Below are positions 1-7,853 of a stretch of DNA of 64,000 nucleotides, in pieces. The position numbers and the translations under genes were made by a program. Source of the DNA: Pseudomonas paeninsulae (GTDB lineage: Bacteria > Pseudomonadota > Gammaproteobacteria > Pseudomonadales > Pseudomonadaceae); contig NZ_CP141799.1 in NCBI RefSeq assembly GCF_035621475.1, forward strand, positions 5,282,698 to 5,346,697. The letters are read 5' to 3'. The notes beneath the pieces were generated by a model. That model made no database searches. It saw only the letters and a list, made by a program, of their open reading frames with translations, and was not told the DNA's origin. Within the stretch, counting starts at the first letter, position 1, and the number at the start of each line of letters is the position of its first letter.

Positions 1-85
1 CCATGGCGGTCAGTACCGGCAGCGCCTCGTCGCAGTTGAAGTGCTGGCCGCTGCTGACCTCGGTCACTTGATGTTGTCTGCCCAT
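1..85 (-). CDS. dmpQ: DmpQ/XylT-like [2Fe-2S] ferredoxin, N-terminal part only
   Basis: Partial gene cut by the window edge; 28 residues are visible from an ATG at 85. The visible N-terminus (VTEVSSGQHFNCDEALPVL) resembles the start of the small chloroplast-type ferredoxins DmpQ/XylT. These re-reduce the iron of catechol 2,3-dioxygenase after inactivation. The iron-binding cysteines lie beyond the window. It follows dmpP directly on the same strand, exactly where dmpQ sits in dmp-type operons, so a meta-cleavage pathway probably continues to the left. The identification rests on a short N-terminal match plus position. Confidence 0.65.
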   Translation of the reverse strand, partial: MGRQHQVTEVSSGQHFNCDEALPVLTAM

Positions 86-96
86 GGCGGCGGCCC

Positions 97-1158
97 TCAG
101 ATCCGCTTGAACAGCGCGGAACGCTGGCCATCGGCGGCGCCATCGGCGGCGGTGAGGAAGCGCTCCATAAAGATGTCGCGCTCGAACAGGCGGCCCTGCA
201 TCAGGGTGCTGATAGCCGCATCGATCATCGGTGGCGGCCCGCACAGATAGGCTTTGTGCCCGCTGAAACGACCATCGAAATGGGCCTTGGCGGCGTCATG
301 CACGAAGCCCTTGAAGCCCTGCCAGGTCGGATCGTCGGTGGCCTGGCTGAGTGCCGGCACATAGCTGAAATTGCGGTGCTCGCGGGCCAGGCCCTCGAAC
401 AGTTCGCGGTTGTACAGTTCGGCGACGTTGCGTGCGCCCTGGAACAGGGTGATCTGGCGGCTGTCGCCTTGTTCAAGCAGGTCGAGGATCATCGATTGCG
501 GGCTGGACAAGCCCGAGCCACCGGCCATGAAAATCAGGTCGCCTGGCTGCGAACCACGCACGAAGAACTGCCCGTAGGGGCCGGACAGCTGCAGTTGATC
601 GCCGACCTTGAGCCGCTGGTGGATATAGCTGGTGGCGGCGCCGCCCTCGACCAGGCGCACATGCAATTCAACCTCGCGGGCCTGGCCCGACGGGTTGGCC
701 AGGGAGAAGGCCCGGCTGCCTTCAATGCCTGGCAGGTCGAGGTTGACGTATTGCCCGGACTGGAACGCCATTGATCGATCCAGGCGCAGGTGCACGCCCT
801 TGATGGTCGGCGACAGTTCAACGATAGCCGTCACCGTGGCGTGGAAATCCACCACCGGATGGCCAAGAAAGTCGGGATCGACGTCGATGTCGGCCTCGAT
901 GGTCACGTCGCTCTGCACGGTGGCGCAGCAGGCCAGCACCTTGCCCTCTTCGCGCTCGATGTCCATCAGGGCGAAGGGTGAGGCGGCGCCGATCTCGACG
1001 TCGCCTTCCAGCACCTGCACCTTGCAGGTGGCACAGGTGCCATGGCCGCAGGCGAAGGGCAGCCACACGCCCTGACGCAGGGCGGCCTGGAGGATGGTCT
1101 GGCCCTCCTCCACTTCGATCACTTCGCCGGTCGGCTCGATGGTGACGTTGTAACTCAT
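97..1158 (-). CDS. dmpP: Phenol hydroxylase reductase component (DmpP type)
   Basis: 353-residue electron-transfer subunit of the multicomponent phenol hydroxylase; it passes electrons from NAD(P)H through FAD and a [2Fe-2S] centre to the diiron oxygenase. The N-terminal plant-ferredoxin domain shows the C-x4-C-x2-C cluster motif (ACGHGTCATC, about residues 39-48) with the fourth Cys near 79 (VLACC). An FAD-binding RAFSLANP motif follows, then the NAD-binding GGSGLSSPQS and CGPPPM motifs. I chose the ATG giving MSYNVTIEPTGE, three codons inside the longest frame, because it matches DmpP and its usual length. It is the last of six hydroxylase genes and lies 10 bp after dmpO. Confidence 0.95.
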   Translation of the reverse strand: MSYNVTIEPTGEVIEVEEGQTILQAALRQGVWLPFACGHGTCATCKVQVLEGDVEIGAASPFALMDIEREEGKVLACCATVQSDVTIEADIDVDPDFLGHPVVDFHATVTAIVELSPTIKGVHLRLDRSMAFQSGQYVNLDLPGIEGSRAFSLANPSGQAREVELHVRLVEGGAATSYIHQRLKVGDQLQLSGPYGQFFVRGSQPGDLIFMAGGSGLSSPQSMILDLLEQGDSRQITLFQGARNVAELYNRELFEGLAREHRNFSYVPALSQATDDPTWQGFKGFVHDAAKAHFDGRFSGHKAYLCGPPPMIDAAISTLMQGRLFERDIFMERFLTAADGAADGQRSALFKRI

Positions 1159-1168
1159 GGTGCTCACC

Positions 1169-1528
1169 TCAGCTCGCGGAGTTGCCCAAGCCGTTCAGGC
1201 CGGGGGTTTGCAAACGCAGCATGTCCTTGTGACACAGGCCGTTGGCGTCCAGGCTGGCGGCGAAATCCGGCTCCCAGGGCTCGTCGTTGAGCAACCAGAC
1301 GCTGGCGCTGAAATCGACCTTGGCGGTATCCGGGTGCGCGGCCATGGCCGGACGCAGCACTTGCTCGCACAACTCGGTGAAGCCCATGGCCGGGTTGACC
1401 GCCAGGGCGAACGGCGAGCAGAACATCAAGTGGCGATCCCAGCCCACGAACAGCAGGCGATTGCCGTGGAAGTTCGCTTCGAGGTCGAGCGGGGGAAAGT
1501 CATAAGACCCGATGGAATTGACAGTCAT
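1169..1528 (-). CDS. dmpO: Phenol hydroxylase gamma subunit (DmpO type)
   Basis: 119-residue small subunit of the (alpha-beta-gamma)2 oxygenase component of the phenol hydroxylase. The sequence (SYDFPPLDLEANFHGNRLLFVGWDRHLMFCSPFA) has the length and conserved core of the DmpO/TouE-like gamma subunits. These have no cofactor and stabilise the alpha-beta dimer. It sits between dmpN and dmpP, as in other dmp/phe/mph operons, and is co-transcribed with them. Confidence 0.93.
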   Translation of the reverse strand: MTVNSIGSYDFPPLDLEANFHGNRLLFVGWDRHLMFCSPFALAVNPAMGFTELCEQVLRPAMAAHPDTAKVDFSASVWLLNDEPWEPDFAASLDANGLCHKDMLRLQTPGLNGLGNSAS

Positions 1529-1591
1529 GAAGAGGTTCCTCTTGTTCTTGGTATGGGAAGGAGCGGGACGGCGCTGCCGTCCCGCGCCGGC

Positions 1592-3130
1592 TCAGCTCGC
1601 CTTGGGCAGCGGGGCGACGGCCGGATTCAAGCCCTTCCACTCCAGCCAGCGCTGGTGCTCGGGCGAGCCTAGGTACTCGAAATTGTCCTCGCCGATGTTG
1701 ATGTTGTAGTAGTCGCGGACCACCGATTCGACGTCGGCACCGCCACAGTTGCCCTGGTAGATCTGGTGCACCGGCAGCCAGGCCTGGACATACTTTTCCG
1801 GCTGGTTCTTGAAGATGTCGCAGCAGCCATCCGAGCAGAAGTGGTAGCGCTCGTCCTCGTGCACATGGCTGCGATGGCTGAGCTTGGTGGCGTCGTCCGG
1901 CTCGGTGAAAATGACCGGAATCTGGCACACCTGACACAGCTGCGGCAGGGTGTTGTTGTAGAAGCGCTCACCCTTTTCCTGCTGCTCGCGCCAGAGGGTG
2001 AAGCGTTCGCGGTAGTACTTGTCGAAGGTGTTCGGGTACTTGGCCGACAGCCAGTCCATCTCCTCCTCGTTGGGCATCCAGGTGTGGAAGTTGGTCGCCT
2101 GGCTGTACTGGTAGAAGGTCGCCCAAGCCTGGTGGGAGACGTGCTCCTTGCCGATGGTCGACTGCTCGACGTACTTCGGCGCACGGATGCCGTAGCGCTC
2201 CAGGTCCTTGAACAGCGCGCCGCCAGCCTGCTCGAAGTAGACCTCCCAGGCTTCGGCCCAGGACATCACTTTGTTCGGCAGCATGTAGTCCATCATCATC
2301 CCGACCAGCGACAGCAGACGGTTGCCACGCCAGAACCACTTGTCGATCCAGCCCTGGATGATCGGCACGTTGTCCTCATGCTGCTCGAGCATGAACTTGA
2401 TCACTTCCAAGCCCAGGGTCATGTGCCGGGCCTCGTCGGACTGCGCCGAGAAGCCGAAGGTGACGGTAGCCATGTCGCCGTTATAGGCCGCGCCGGACAT
2501 AAACGGCACGAACAGCAGGTTGGTCAGCACGTACTCGAAGGAGAACGAGATGGCAGTGAGAAACTCGAACGGTCCGGCCGTGCGCGCATCGTCGAAGAAC
2601 GATTTGGGCACCGAGAGGAACCACACGCGATCGTGCATGTGGGCGAAGTCATGCAGGCCGTTGAAGTGCTTGTTGTAATGGCTCATCGCGTGCACTTGAG
2701 TCTGCACGTGGCGCAGCTCGTCGATCGCCTGCATCTGGCAGGCCACCCGCGCACCGGCGCCACTGAACTGCCGGCCGACTCGGGCGAAGCCCTGATAGGC
2801 CTGGTACTCCAGTGGCGAGATACCACTGAGGAACAGCTTCAGCGCGTTGACGTAGCGCGCATCGGAGATGGTCTGCTGGCCGTTGTTCTGGGCGAAGGCG
2901 TCGAGAATGGCGTAGAGCTTCTTCTCCTTCTCGGCCTGGTACTTCCAATAGGAATCCATGGTCAGGCGGAAAGGATCTTCCCACTTGTCCCAGTCGGTAA
3001 TTTTGATACCTTCGAAGTCCTCGTGAGGGAAGATGTCCTTCTTGTCCTGGTAGCTCGGCTCCCAGTCCAGATCGCGGGTCAGGTAGCGGTATTTGTCTTT
3101 GAGGCCGAGTTTTTTCTTGTTAGCGGTCAT
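1592..3130 (-). CDS. dmpN: Phenol hydroxylase alpha subunit, diiron oxygenase (DmpN type)
   Basis: 512-residue catalytic subunit that converts phenol and methylphenols to catechols using O2. It is a bacterial multicomponent monooxygenase of the carboxylate-bridged diiron class. Two E-x-x-H iron motifs are visible (AIDELRHVQ and SDEARHM), with the further glutamates in PLEYQAYQ and FEYVLTN. The C-terminal part carries paired cysteines (CQVCQIP, CSDGCC) of the YHS-like zinc region. The start MTANKKKLGLKDKYRYLTRD was taken because it matches the family and lies 10 bp after dmpM; the upstream in-frame extension is not family-like. Slightly shorter than the 517 residues of classical DmpN. Confidence 0.96.
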   Translation of the reverse strand: MTANKKKLGLKDKYRYLTRDLDWEPSYQDKKDIFPHEDFEGIKITDWDKWEDPFRLTMDSYWKYQAEKEKKLYAILDAFAQNNGQQTISDARYVNALKLFLSGISPLEYQAYQGFARVGRQFSGAGARVACQMQAIDELRHVQTQVHAMSHYNKHFNGLHDFAHMHDRVWFLSVPKSFFDDARTAGPFEFLTAISFSFEYVLTNLLFVPFMSGAAYNGDMATVTFGFSAQSDEARHMTLGLEVIKFMLEQHEDNVPIIQGWIDKWFWRGNRLLSLVGMMMDYMLPNKVMSWAEAWEVYFEQAGGALFKDLERYGIRAPKYVEQSTIGKEHVSHQAWATFYQYSQATNFHTWMPNEEEMDWLSAKYPNTFDKYYRERFTLWREQQEKGERFYNNTLPQLCQVCQIPVIFTEPDDATKLSHRSHVHEDERYHFCSDGCCDIFKNQPEKYVQAWLPVHQIYQGNCGGADVESVVRDYYNINIGEDNFEYLGSPEHQRWLEWKGLNPAVAPLPKAS

Positions 3131-3140
3131 GGCTTGGCTC

Positions 3141-3410
3141 CTAATTTTTCCACTCGAGGACAAAGGCATCGTCGTCCTCGTCGACGCTGCCGCCGATGGT
3201 GATCACGTCCAGCAGCATTTCCTGCACGTCCCAGGCGCGGCCGAGCCGCTCTTCCATGGTGTCGCGACGGATCTCCAGACGGCCTTCGGCCTCGATGCGA
3301 ATCATCGCGGGCTGGTGCTGGACCACCGCATGAGGGTTGTCATGGGTGATGCCATCCACCAGGTAGCGGGCGTTGTCGTTGTCCTGCAGGACGAGGTAAA
3401 CGAGCGACAT
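3141..3410 (-). CDS. dmpM: Phenol hydroxylase effector/coupling protein (DmpM type)
   Basis: 89-residue cofactor-free regulatory protein of the MmoB/DmpM family (usual length about 90). It binds the oxygenase and couples reductase electron flow to substrate hydroxylation. The family core NARYLVDGITHDNPHAVVQHQPAMIRIEAEGRLEI is visible. Tight spacing to dmpL (11 bp) and dmpN (10 bp) shows it is inside the operon. Confidence 0.95.
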   Translation of the reverse strand: MSLVYLVLQDNDNARYLVDGITHDNPHAVVQHQPAMIRIEAEGRLEIRRDTMEERLGRAWDVQEMLLDVITIGGSVDEDDDAFVLEWKN

Positions 3411-3421
3411 GATCTGAATCC

Positions 3422-4411
3422 TTATTGAATGTTCAGGCCGAGCTTTTTCAGCCGGGCGAGGAAGTCCTGACGCACGCTGGCGAATGCGGCGCCGCCGGCG
3501 CTGATCTCGGCCAGCGGTGTCTGCGCCTCAATGGCACGGGCCAGCCAGTACTCGACCCAGGCTTCGATCTGCAGGCGATTGCTCTCGCTCTCGGCGGCCA
3601 CGGTCTTGACCATGGCATCGACCCAGCGGCTGCTCTCGGCGAACCACTGGCGCATGAACTCGGTGAGCAGGCCGACATCGCCGGCGCCTTCGGCGCTCAG
3701 GGTTTCGTCGAACTGCTGGTAGATCAGCGGGAACAGCAGGCCATCGCTGACCAGGTTCTGCGCCAGACTCAGCTCGAACCAGTCCTTGATCACGAAGCTG
3801 TCCTCGACGTAGCGGCGCAAGCCTTGCCAGAGCGGGTCGTCGAGCCATAGCTGCTTGCCCTGCTCGAGGGCCGCGGTACCGCCACCGTCGAGCAACAGGC
3901 CGATACGCGACAGGTATTGGGCGATGCCCAGACGATCCATGGCGTGGTAGATGTGCATCTGGGTCACGGTGGAGGCGACGGCGTCGGCAGCGATGCCGCT
4001 ATTGTTCATGTTGGCGCCCAGTTCGGCGTGACGCAGCGGCACCAGTGCCCGCAGGATGCGCGCCCGCTGCTCGTCGCTCAGGCGCGCCAACAGCTCGCGC
4101 TTCTCGCAGAAGGCGTACTCATGCTCGGTGGTTTCCTGCATGCGTGCGCGGGTCTGCACATAGGTGCCGTAGTAGTACTGCCGCGGATCGCTGACCGCAT
4201 ACCAGTCGCGCATCACCAGGCAGGTGCGACTCGGATCGTTGAGCAGCTTGTCCGGCTGCCACTGCGGGCGGTAATGGAAATTGATCTTGGACTCAAGATC
4301 GTAGCTGGCCTCCTGATAGCGGCTGGCCGGCTTGTCGCCGAAGCGCCTGCGGATATGGCTGAAGGTCTGGCGGATCGGCGCCACCGTATTCGTCTTGATT
4401 TCTATGCTCAT
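3422..4411 (-). CDS. dmpL: Phenol hydroxylase beta subunit (DmpL type)
   Basis: 329-residue beta subunit of the oxygenase, a catalytically inactive ferritin-like relative of the alpha subunit that forms the dimer interface. Length is close to the 331 residues of DmpL, and the sequence shows the characteristic FHYRPQWQPDKLLNDPSRT and MRDWYAVSDPRQYYYGTYV blocks. It lacks the paired E-x-x-H iron motifs of DmpN, as expected. It is the second gene of the operon, between dmpK and dmpM. Confidence 0.95.
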   Translation of the reverse strand: MSIEIKTNTVAPIRQTFSHIRRRFGDKPASRYQEASYDLESKINFHYRPQWQPDKLLNDPSRTCLVMRDWYAVSDPRQYYYGTYVQTRARMQETTEHEYAFCEKRELLARLSDEQRARILRALVPLRHAELGANMNNSGIAADAVASTVTQMHIYHAMDRLGIAQYLSRIGLLLDGGGTAALEQGKQLWLDDPLWQGLRRYVEDSFVIKDWFELSLAQNLVSDGLLFPLIYQQFDETLSAEGAGDVGLLTEFMRQWFAESSRWVDAMVKTVAAESESNRLQIEAWVEYWLARAIEAQTPLAEISAGGAAFASVRQDFLARLKKLGLNIQ

Positions 4412-4458
4412 CTCGACCGTACCTGTTGTTGTTGTGTGTGGCTGCCGTGGGCAAACCC

Positions 4459-4728
4459 TTAGTCGTGTTTACCCGGCATGCGGCTGCCGACTTCACCGAA
4501 GCGCCACTTGACCATGTCGTCGTCGACTGCCTGGGCCATCGCTTGGCTCATCACCACCACGTGGTTGTGCTGGCAGAACTGGGTGAACGCGGCTTGCGGC
4601 AGGATCAGTTCGACAAACAGGTCCGGGTAACCGATGGCGAAGTCGAACTCGACGAAGCGGGCACCAGGCTCGCTGCGCACCCGGATGTAACGCGGCAGGT
4701 CTTCAAAGCGGGGCTCAAGCGTGTTCAT
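4459..4728 (-). CDS. dmpK: Phenol hydroxylase assembly protein (DmpK type)
   Basis: 89-residue first gene of the operon. DmpK proteins assist assembly or iron loading of the oxygenase and are needed for growth on phenol but not for catalysis in vitro. The sequence (RYIRVRSEPGARFVEFDFAIGYPDLFVELILPQAAFTQFCQHNHV) matches the family. I used the ATG at 4728 (MNTLEPRFEDLPRY), about 30 bp downstream of the predicted sigma-54 start site. A longer in-frame extension to 4914 crosses the promoter and the AT-rich region, so it is not coding. Confidence 0.92.
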   Translation of the reverse strand: MNTLEPRFEDLPRYIRVRSEPGARFVEFDFAIGYPDLFVELILPQAAFTQFCQHNHVVVMSQAMAQAVDDDMVKWRFGEVGSRMPGKHD

Positions 4729-4768
4729 GTTCGGGCCATCTCCCTTGGTGGCGGGTGCTAGGCCTAAC

Positions 4769-4783
4769 GCAACGGCTGTGCCA
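4769..4783 (-). promoter_or_regulatory. Sigma-54 (-24/-12) promoter of the dmpK operon
   Basis: On the minus strand the sequence reads TGGCACAGCCGTTGC: a perfect TGGCAC, N5, TTGC sigma-54 element with GG and GC in register. It lies 40 bp upstream of the dmpK ATG. It is nearly the same as the classical dmp Po promoter. Transcription should start near 4757. Confidence 0.93.
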
Positions 4784-4860
4784 ATGCTCAAAAAAAACTT
4801 ATAACTCAATGATTTATAAAGAAATATATAATTTAATGACGACAAAAGGCGCACCGCTCG
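4784..4860 (-). promoter_or_regulatory. AT-rich spacer of the dmpK promoter, probable IHF region
   Basis: A strongly AT-rich stretch (runs such as TTATAAAGAAATATATAATTT) separates the -24/-12 element from the activator sites. In dmp-type promoters this interval binds IHF, which bends the DNA so that DmpR can contact RNA polymerase. I see no perfect IHF consensus, so the exact site is inferred from composition and position. Confidence 0.5.
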
Positions 4861-4890
4861 GCGCGTGATGGTCAAGCCAATCGGGGGATT

Positions 4891-4908
4891 TTTGATGATT
4901 TGATCAAA
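4891..4908. promoter_or_regulatory. Promoter-proximal DmpR-type upstream activating sequence
   Basis: TTTGATGATTTGATCAAA is an inverted repeat (TTTGAT, 6-bp spacer, ATCAAA). Its centre is about 117 bp from the -24 GG, roughly -143 from the expected start. Position and sequence match the TTGATC-type sites bound by DmpR/MopR/XylR activators. Confidence 0.8.
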
Positions 4909-4923
4909 CGCCACGGGCCGGCT

Positions 4924-4937
4924 TGAGCAAATGCTCA
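4924..4937. promoter_or_regulatory. Promoter-distal DmpR-type upstream activating sequence
   Basis: TGAGCAAATGCTCA is a perfect 6-2-6 palindrome. It is centred 31 bp (three helical turns) upstream of the proximal site, which is the usual paired arrangement for hexamer-forming DmpR-family activators. Confidence 0.75.
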
Positions 4938-5226
4938 GCCGCCGGGAAGGGGCTGCGTCGGGACGGGGCGAGCAGCGTCAATTTCATCAATTGGTTGACT
5001 TCCAGACGCGCATGGATCTGGATATGGTGGCTGCCGAGTCGAGCCACGAGGCCCTGCCCCAGACCTCGGCCGCCAACCACCCCGGACCCTTCCATTGACG
5101 GAAAATGCAGGGAAAAGCAGGTTATTTGCAGACATCTTCAGCCGTTTTCAGAGGTCGAATGGACAGCCTGCTAACCGGCTCGAGGTGGTTCTCCCCTTAA
5201 AAAAACAATCATGGGGCCCTATTGCC

Positions 5227-6912
5227 ATGGCAATCAGGTACAAGCCACAACTGCAACACTCGGACTTTCAGGATCTGAGCAAACAGATCCGTTTTCAAAG
5301 CCTGGAAGGCAAGATCTGGTTCGGCGAACAGCGCATGTTGCTGCTGCAAGTCTCGGCCATGGCCAGCTTTCGTCGAGAACTGGTGGGCATTCTCGGTATC
5401 GAGCGGGCCAAGGGCTTCTTCCTGCGCCTGGGCTATCAGTCCGGCCTGCGCGATGCCGAACTGGCGCGCAAGCTGCGTCCGCATTGCAGCGAACAGGATA
5501 TCTTCCTCGCCGGTCCACAACTGCACTCGCTCAAGGGCATGGTCAAGGCGGTCCCCACCGAAGTGGATATCGACATCCAGGCCGGGCGTTTCTATGTCGA
5601 GGTGGAGTGGATCGACTCCTTCGAAGTGGAGATCTGCCAGAGCGAGCTGGGGCCTATGGACGACCCGGTGTGCTGGACCCTGCTCGGCTATGCCTGCAGC
5701 TACTCCTCCTCGTTCATGGGCCGCGAGGTGATCTTCAAGGAGGTCACCTGCCGCGGCTGCGGCGACGACAAATGCCGGATCGTCGGCAAGCCGGCCGAGG
5801 AATGGGACGACACCAAGACGTTCAAGCAGTATTTCAAGAGCGACCCGATCATCGAGGAGCTGTACGAGTTGCAGTCGCAACTGGCCTCGCTGCGCACCAG
5901 CCTGCAACGCCAGGAGGGCCAGTACTACGGCATCGGCCAGTCCCTGGCCTACACCAAGGTCTGTCAGATGATCGACAAGGCCGCCCAGGGCAAGGTCTCG
6001 GTGCTGTTGCTCGGCGAAAGCGGCGTCGGCAAGGAGGTGATTGCGCGCAGCGTGCACCTGCGCAGCGCCCGCGCCGAGCAGCCGTTCGTCGCGGTCAACT
6101 GCGCCGCCATTCCACCGGATCTGATCGAGGCCGAGTTGTTCGGCGTGGAGAAGGGCGCCTTCACCGGCGCGCTGCAGTCGCGCATGGGCCGTTTCGAGCG
6201 GGCCAACCAGGGCACCATCTTTCTCGACGAAGTGATCGAACTGAGCCCGCGTGCCCAGGCCACCCTGCTGCGCGTGTTGCAGGAAGGCGAGCTGGAGCGG
6301 GTCGGCGACAACCGCACGCGCAAGGTCGACGTGCGAGTGATCGCCGCCACCAACGAAAGCCTCAGCGAGGCGGTCAAAACGGGCAAGTTCCGCGCCGACC
6401 TGTTCTACCGGCTCAACGTATTTCCGGTGAGTATCCCGCCCCTGCGCGAGCGCCTGGAGGATATTCCGCTGCTGGCGGAGCACTTTCTCCAGCGCTTACA
6501 CAGCGAATACAACAAGAAGACCCTGGGCCTTTCCGACCTGGCCATGGAGGCCTGCATGCACTACCCCTGGCCAGGCAATATCCGCGAGTTGGAGAACGTC
6601 ATCGAGCGCGGCATCATTCTCACCGAGAGCAACGAGAGCATCAGCCTCGAGGCCCTGTTCCCACAGTTACAGCTGGAAGAGTTGCTGGAAAGCCGGCTCT
6701 CCAACGAAGGCACCTTGCTACAGCCGGCCGCCGAACAGAACTGGATCGAACAGGTCTTGGGTTCAGGCCTGAGCCTGGACGCCATCGAAGAGCAGTTGAT
6801 GCGCGAAGCCATGCAGCGGGCAGGCAACAACGTCTCCGGCGCGGCGCGCATCCTCGGCTTGAGCCGCCCGGCCCTGGCCTACCGATTGAAGAAGGTCGGT
6901 ATCGAGGCCTGA
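5227..6912 (+). CDS. dmpR: DmpR/MopR-family phenol-responsive sigma-54 activator
   Basis: 561-residue enhancer-binding activator, divergent from the phenol hydroxylase operon. Residues 1 to about 205 form the phenol-sensing V4R-type domain. By comparison with MopR spacing, C149, E172, C175 and C183 form the structural zinc site (gaps 23/3/8), and H100 and W128 correspond to the phenol-binding His and Trp. The AAA+ domain has Walker A GESGVGKE (263-270) and the sigma-54 contact loop GAFTGA (310-315). A Fis-type helix-turn-helix ends the protein. The start [14 protein letters not shown] matches DmpR (563 aa); a 44-residue upstream extension is unlikely. The conserved pocket predicts phenol or methylphenols as inducers. 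Confidence 0.95.
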   Translation: MAIRYKPQLQHSDFQDLSKQIRFQSLEGKIWFGEQRMLLLQVSAMASFRRELVGILGIERAKGFFLRLGYQSGLRDAELARKLRPHCSEQDIFLAGPQLHSLKGMVKAVPTEVDIDIQAGRFYVEVEWIDSFEVEICQSELGPMDDPVCWTLLGYACSYSSSFMGREVIFKEVTCRGCGDDKCRIVGKPAEEWDDTKTFKQYFKSDPIIEELYELQSQLASLRTSLQRQEGQYYGIGQSLAYTKVCQMIDKAAQGKVSVLLLGESGVGKEVIARSVHLRSARAEQPFVAVNCAAIPPDLIEAELFGVEKGAFTGALQSRMGRFERANQGTIFLDEVIELSPRAQATLLRVLQEGELERVGDNRTRKVDVRVIAATNESLSEAVKTGKFRADLFYRLNVFPVSIPPLRERLEDIPLLAEHFLQRLHSEYNKKTLGLSDLAMEACMHYPWPGNIRELENVIERGIILTESNESISLEALFPQLQLEELLESRLSNEGTLLQPAAEQNWIEQVLGSGLSLDAIEEQLMREAMQRAGNNVSGAARILGLSRPALAYRLKKVGIEA

Positions 6913-7415
6913 CAGGCTCGTAGCAGCTGCGGGTTAGCCCGCACCAGTAGCCTGGGCAACAGGCGCCAGACCAAGCCCAGCGCCACCAAGGGACGCGCCA
7001 GCAGACCGCGCACCTGGTCGCTGCGCGGGCAGCCATAGCGACACCAGGTGCAGAAGTGCTCGCAGTTGTTGGTCAGCAGCCGATAGCGGCTCTCGCCAAG
7101 CCGCGAGCGGGCCCTGGCCACCACCTGCCCGGCCGCGAAGCCGGGCAAGGGCCGGTACTCGATCCACACCGGCCGGTTCGCCGCGAACCGCTCGAGCGGC
7201 ACCTCTTCCACCGGCCCGGCCTGCAGCGACTCGCACAACCCGGCGTAATGCACCACGCGTCCGCTGCCGACATAGATGCCGTGATGGCAATAGCCATGGC
7301 GCGGCGTGACCAGGTGTGCACCCAGCGGCGGCTCGACGTCTGCGTCGATATCCCAGAGCACCTGTCGTGCCCCGCGCATTGCGCTTGCCTGGAAAAACGG
7401 GAGGGTACTGCTCAT
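6879..7415 (-). CDS. LRAT/NlpC-P60-like cysteine hydrolase or acyltransferase-fold protein
   Basis: 178-residue protein of the LRAT (H-rev107-like) branch of the NlpC/P60 superfamily. The N-terminal half has the His-bearing motif [20 protein letters not shown] and the C-terminal half has the NCEHF motif, which supply the expected His and Cys of the active site. A Leu-rich segment near residues 140-160 ([19 protein letters not shown]) could be a membrane anchor. Eukaryotic relatives acylate retinol or lipids; the bacterial role is unknown. The start MSSTLPFF was chosen over a position 12 codons upstream because of a GGAG-like site. Its 3' end overlaps that of dmpR by 34 bp in convergent orientation. 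Confidence 0.75.
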   Translation of the reverse strand: MSSTLPFFQASAMRGARQVLWDIDADVEPPLGAHLVTPRHGYCHHGIYVGSGRVVHYAGLCESLQAGPVEEVPLERFAANRPVWIEYRPLPGFAAGQVVARARSRLGESRYRLLTNNCEHFCTWCRYGCPRSDQVRGLLARPLVALGLVWRLLPRLLVRANPQLLRACQASIPTFFNR

Positions 7416-7670
7416 GGCCGGCTCCAACCTGCGAAGCCCTTGGCTGGCCAAGGGCTTCAGCTGCGTTGCCAGGCTTGATGCATCAACCGCGCCAGCGGCT
7501 GCATGTCGCCGAGCTAGACAGGCTGCGGCTGGCAGGCCCTGCCCGATGCCGAGGCGCCACCGTGCAAATACTCAAAAAACGCCCAACGAACGGGCACCTT
7601 CTGGCTCGGCCAATGGCAGACAGGCAGGTGCCTCGAGACGGTTTCACCAAATGGAGAAAGACCCGGACGA

Positions 7671-7688
7671 TTTGATTATTTGCTCAAC
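7671..7688 (+). promoter_or_regulatory. Second DmpR-type upstream activating sequence
   Basis: TTTGATTATTTGCTCAAC closely resembles both dmpK activator sites: TTTGAT at the left as in the proximal site, and ATTTGCTCAA as in the distal one read on the other strand. Its centre lies about 109 bp upstream of the -24 GG of the next promoter, nearly one helical turn closer than at dmpK. No second clear palindrome is visible 31 bp further upstream, only a weak TTTC/GAAA pair around 7642-7659. Confidence 0.7.
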
Positions 7689-7786
7689 GGCAGCTCTCCC
7701 TCCACGGCGCGAATGGCTTGCTTAAAAGTTCTTTGTAATCGTATAAATAGATATATTTCAATAACTTACAAAATATTAAAGGAGAC
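7689..7786 (+). promoter_or_regulatory. AT-rich promoter spacer, probable IHF region
   Basis: The 3' half of this interval is very AT-rich (TATAAATAGATATATTTCA and neighbours) and lies between the activator site and the -24/-12 element, as at dmpK. It is likely to be bent or bound by IHF. The remaining intergenic DNA (7416-7670) shows no gene that I can support. Confidence 0.45.
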
Positions 7787-7802
7787 TGGCACAGGCGTTG
7801 CT
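7787..7802 (+). promoter_or_regulatory. Sigma-54 (-24/-12) promoter of the YCF48/RND/DUF1302/DUF1329 operon
   Basis: TGGCACAGGCGTTGCT fits TGGCAC, N5, TTGCT perfectly and differs from the dmpK promoter at only one base in the shared 15. It is 52 bp upstream of the ATG at 7854, so the leader would be about 40 nt. Confidence 0.9.
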
Positions 7803-7853
7803 CTAGGGTTACCAACCGCTGCAAGACAACAACAATCCAAGTGGTGATCCGTA

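Noticed and set aside
1766..3202. 478-codon plus-strand frame opposite dmpN
   Set aside because: Antisense shadow of a well-identified gene; it has no recognisable domain and arises from high-GC codon use.
5209..6483. 424-codon minus-strand frame opposite dmpR
   Set aside because: It lies entirely inside dmpR, its composition is typical of antisense high-GC frames, and it has no motif.
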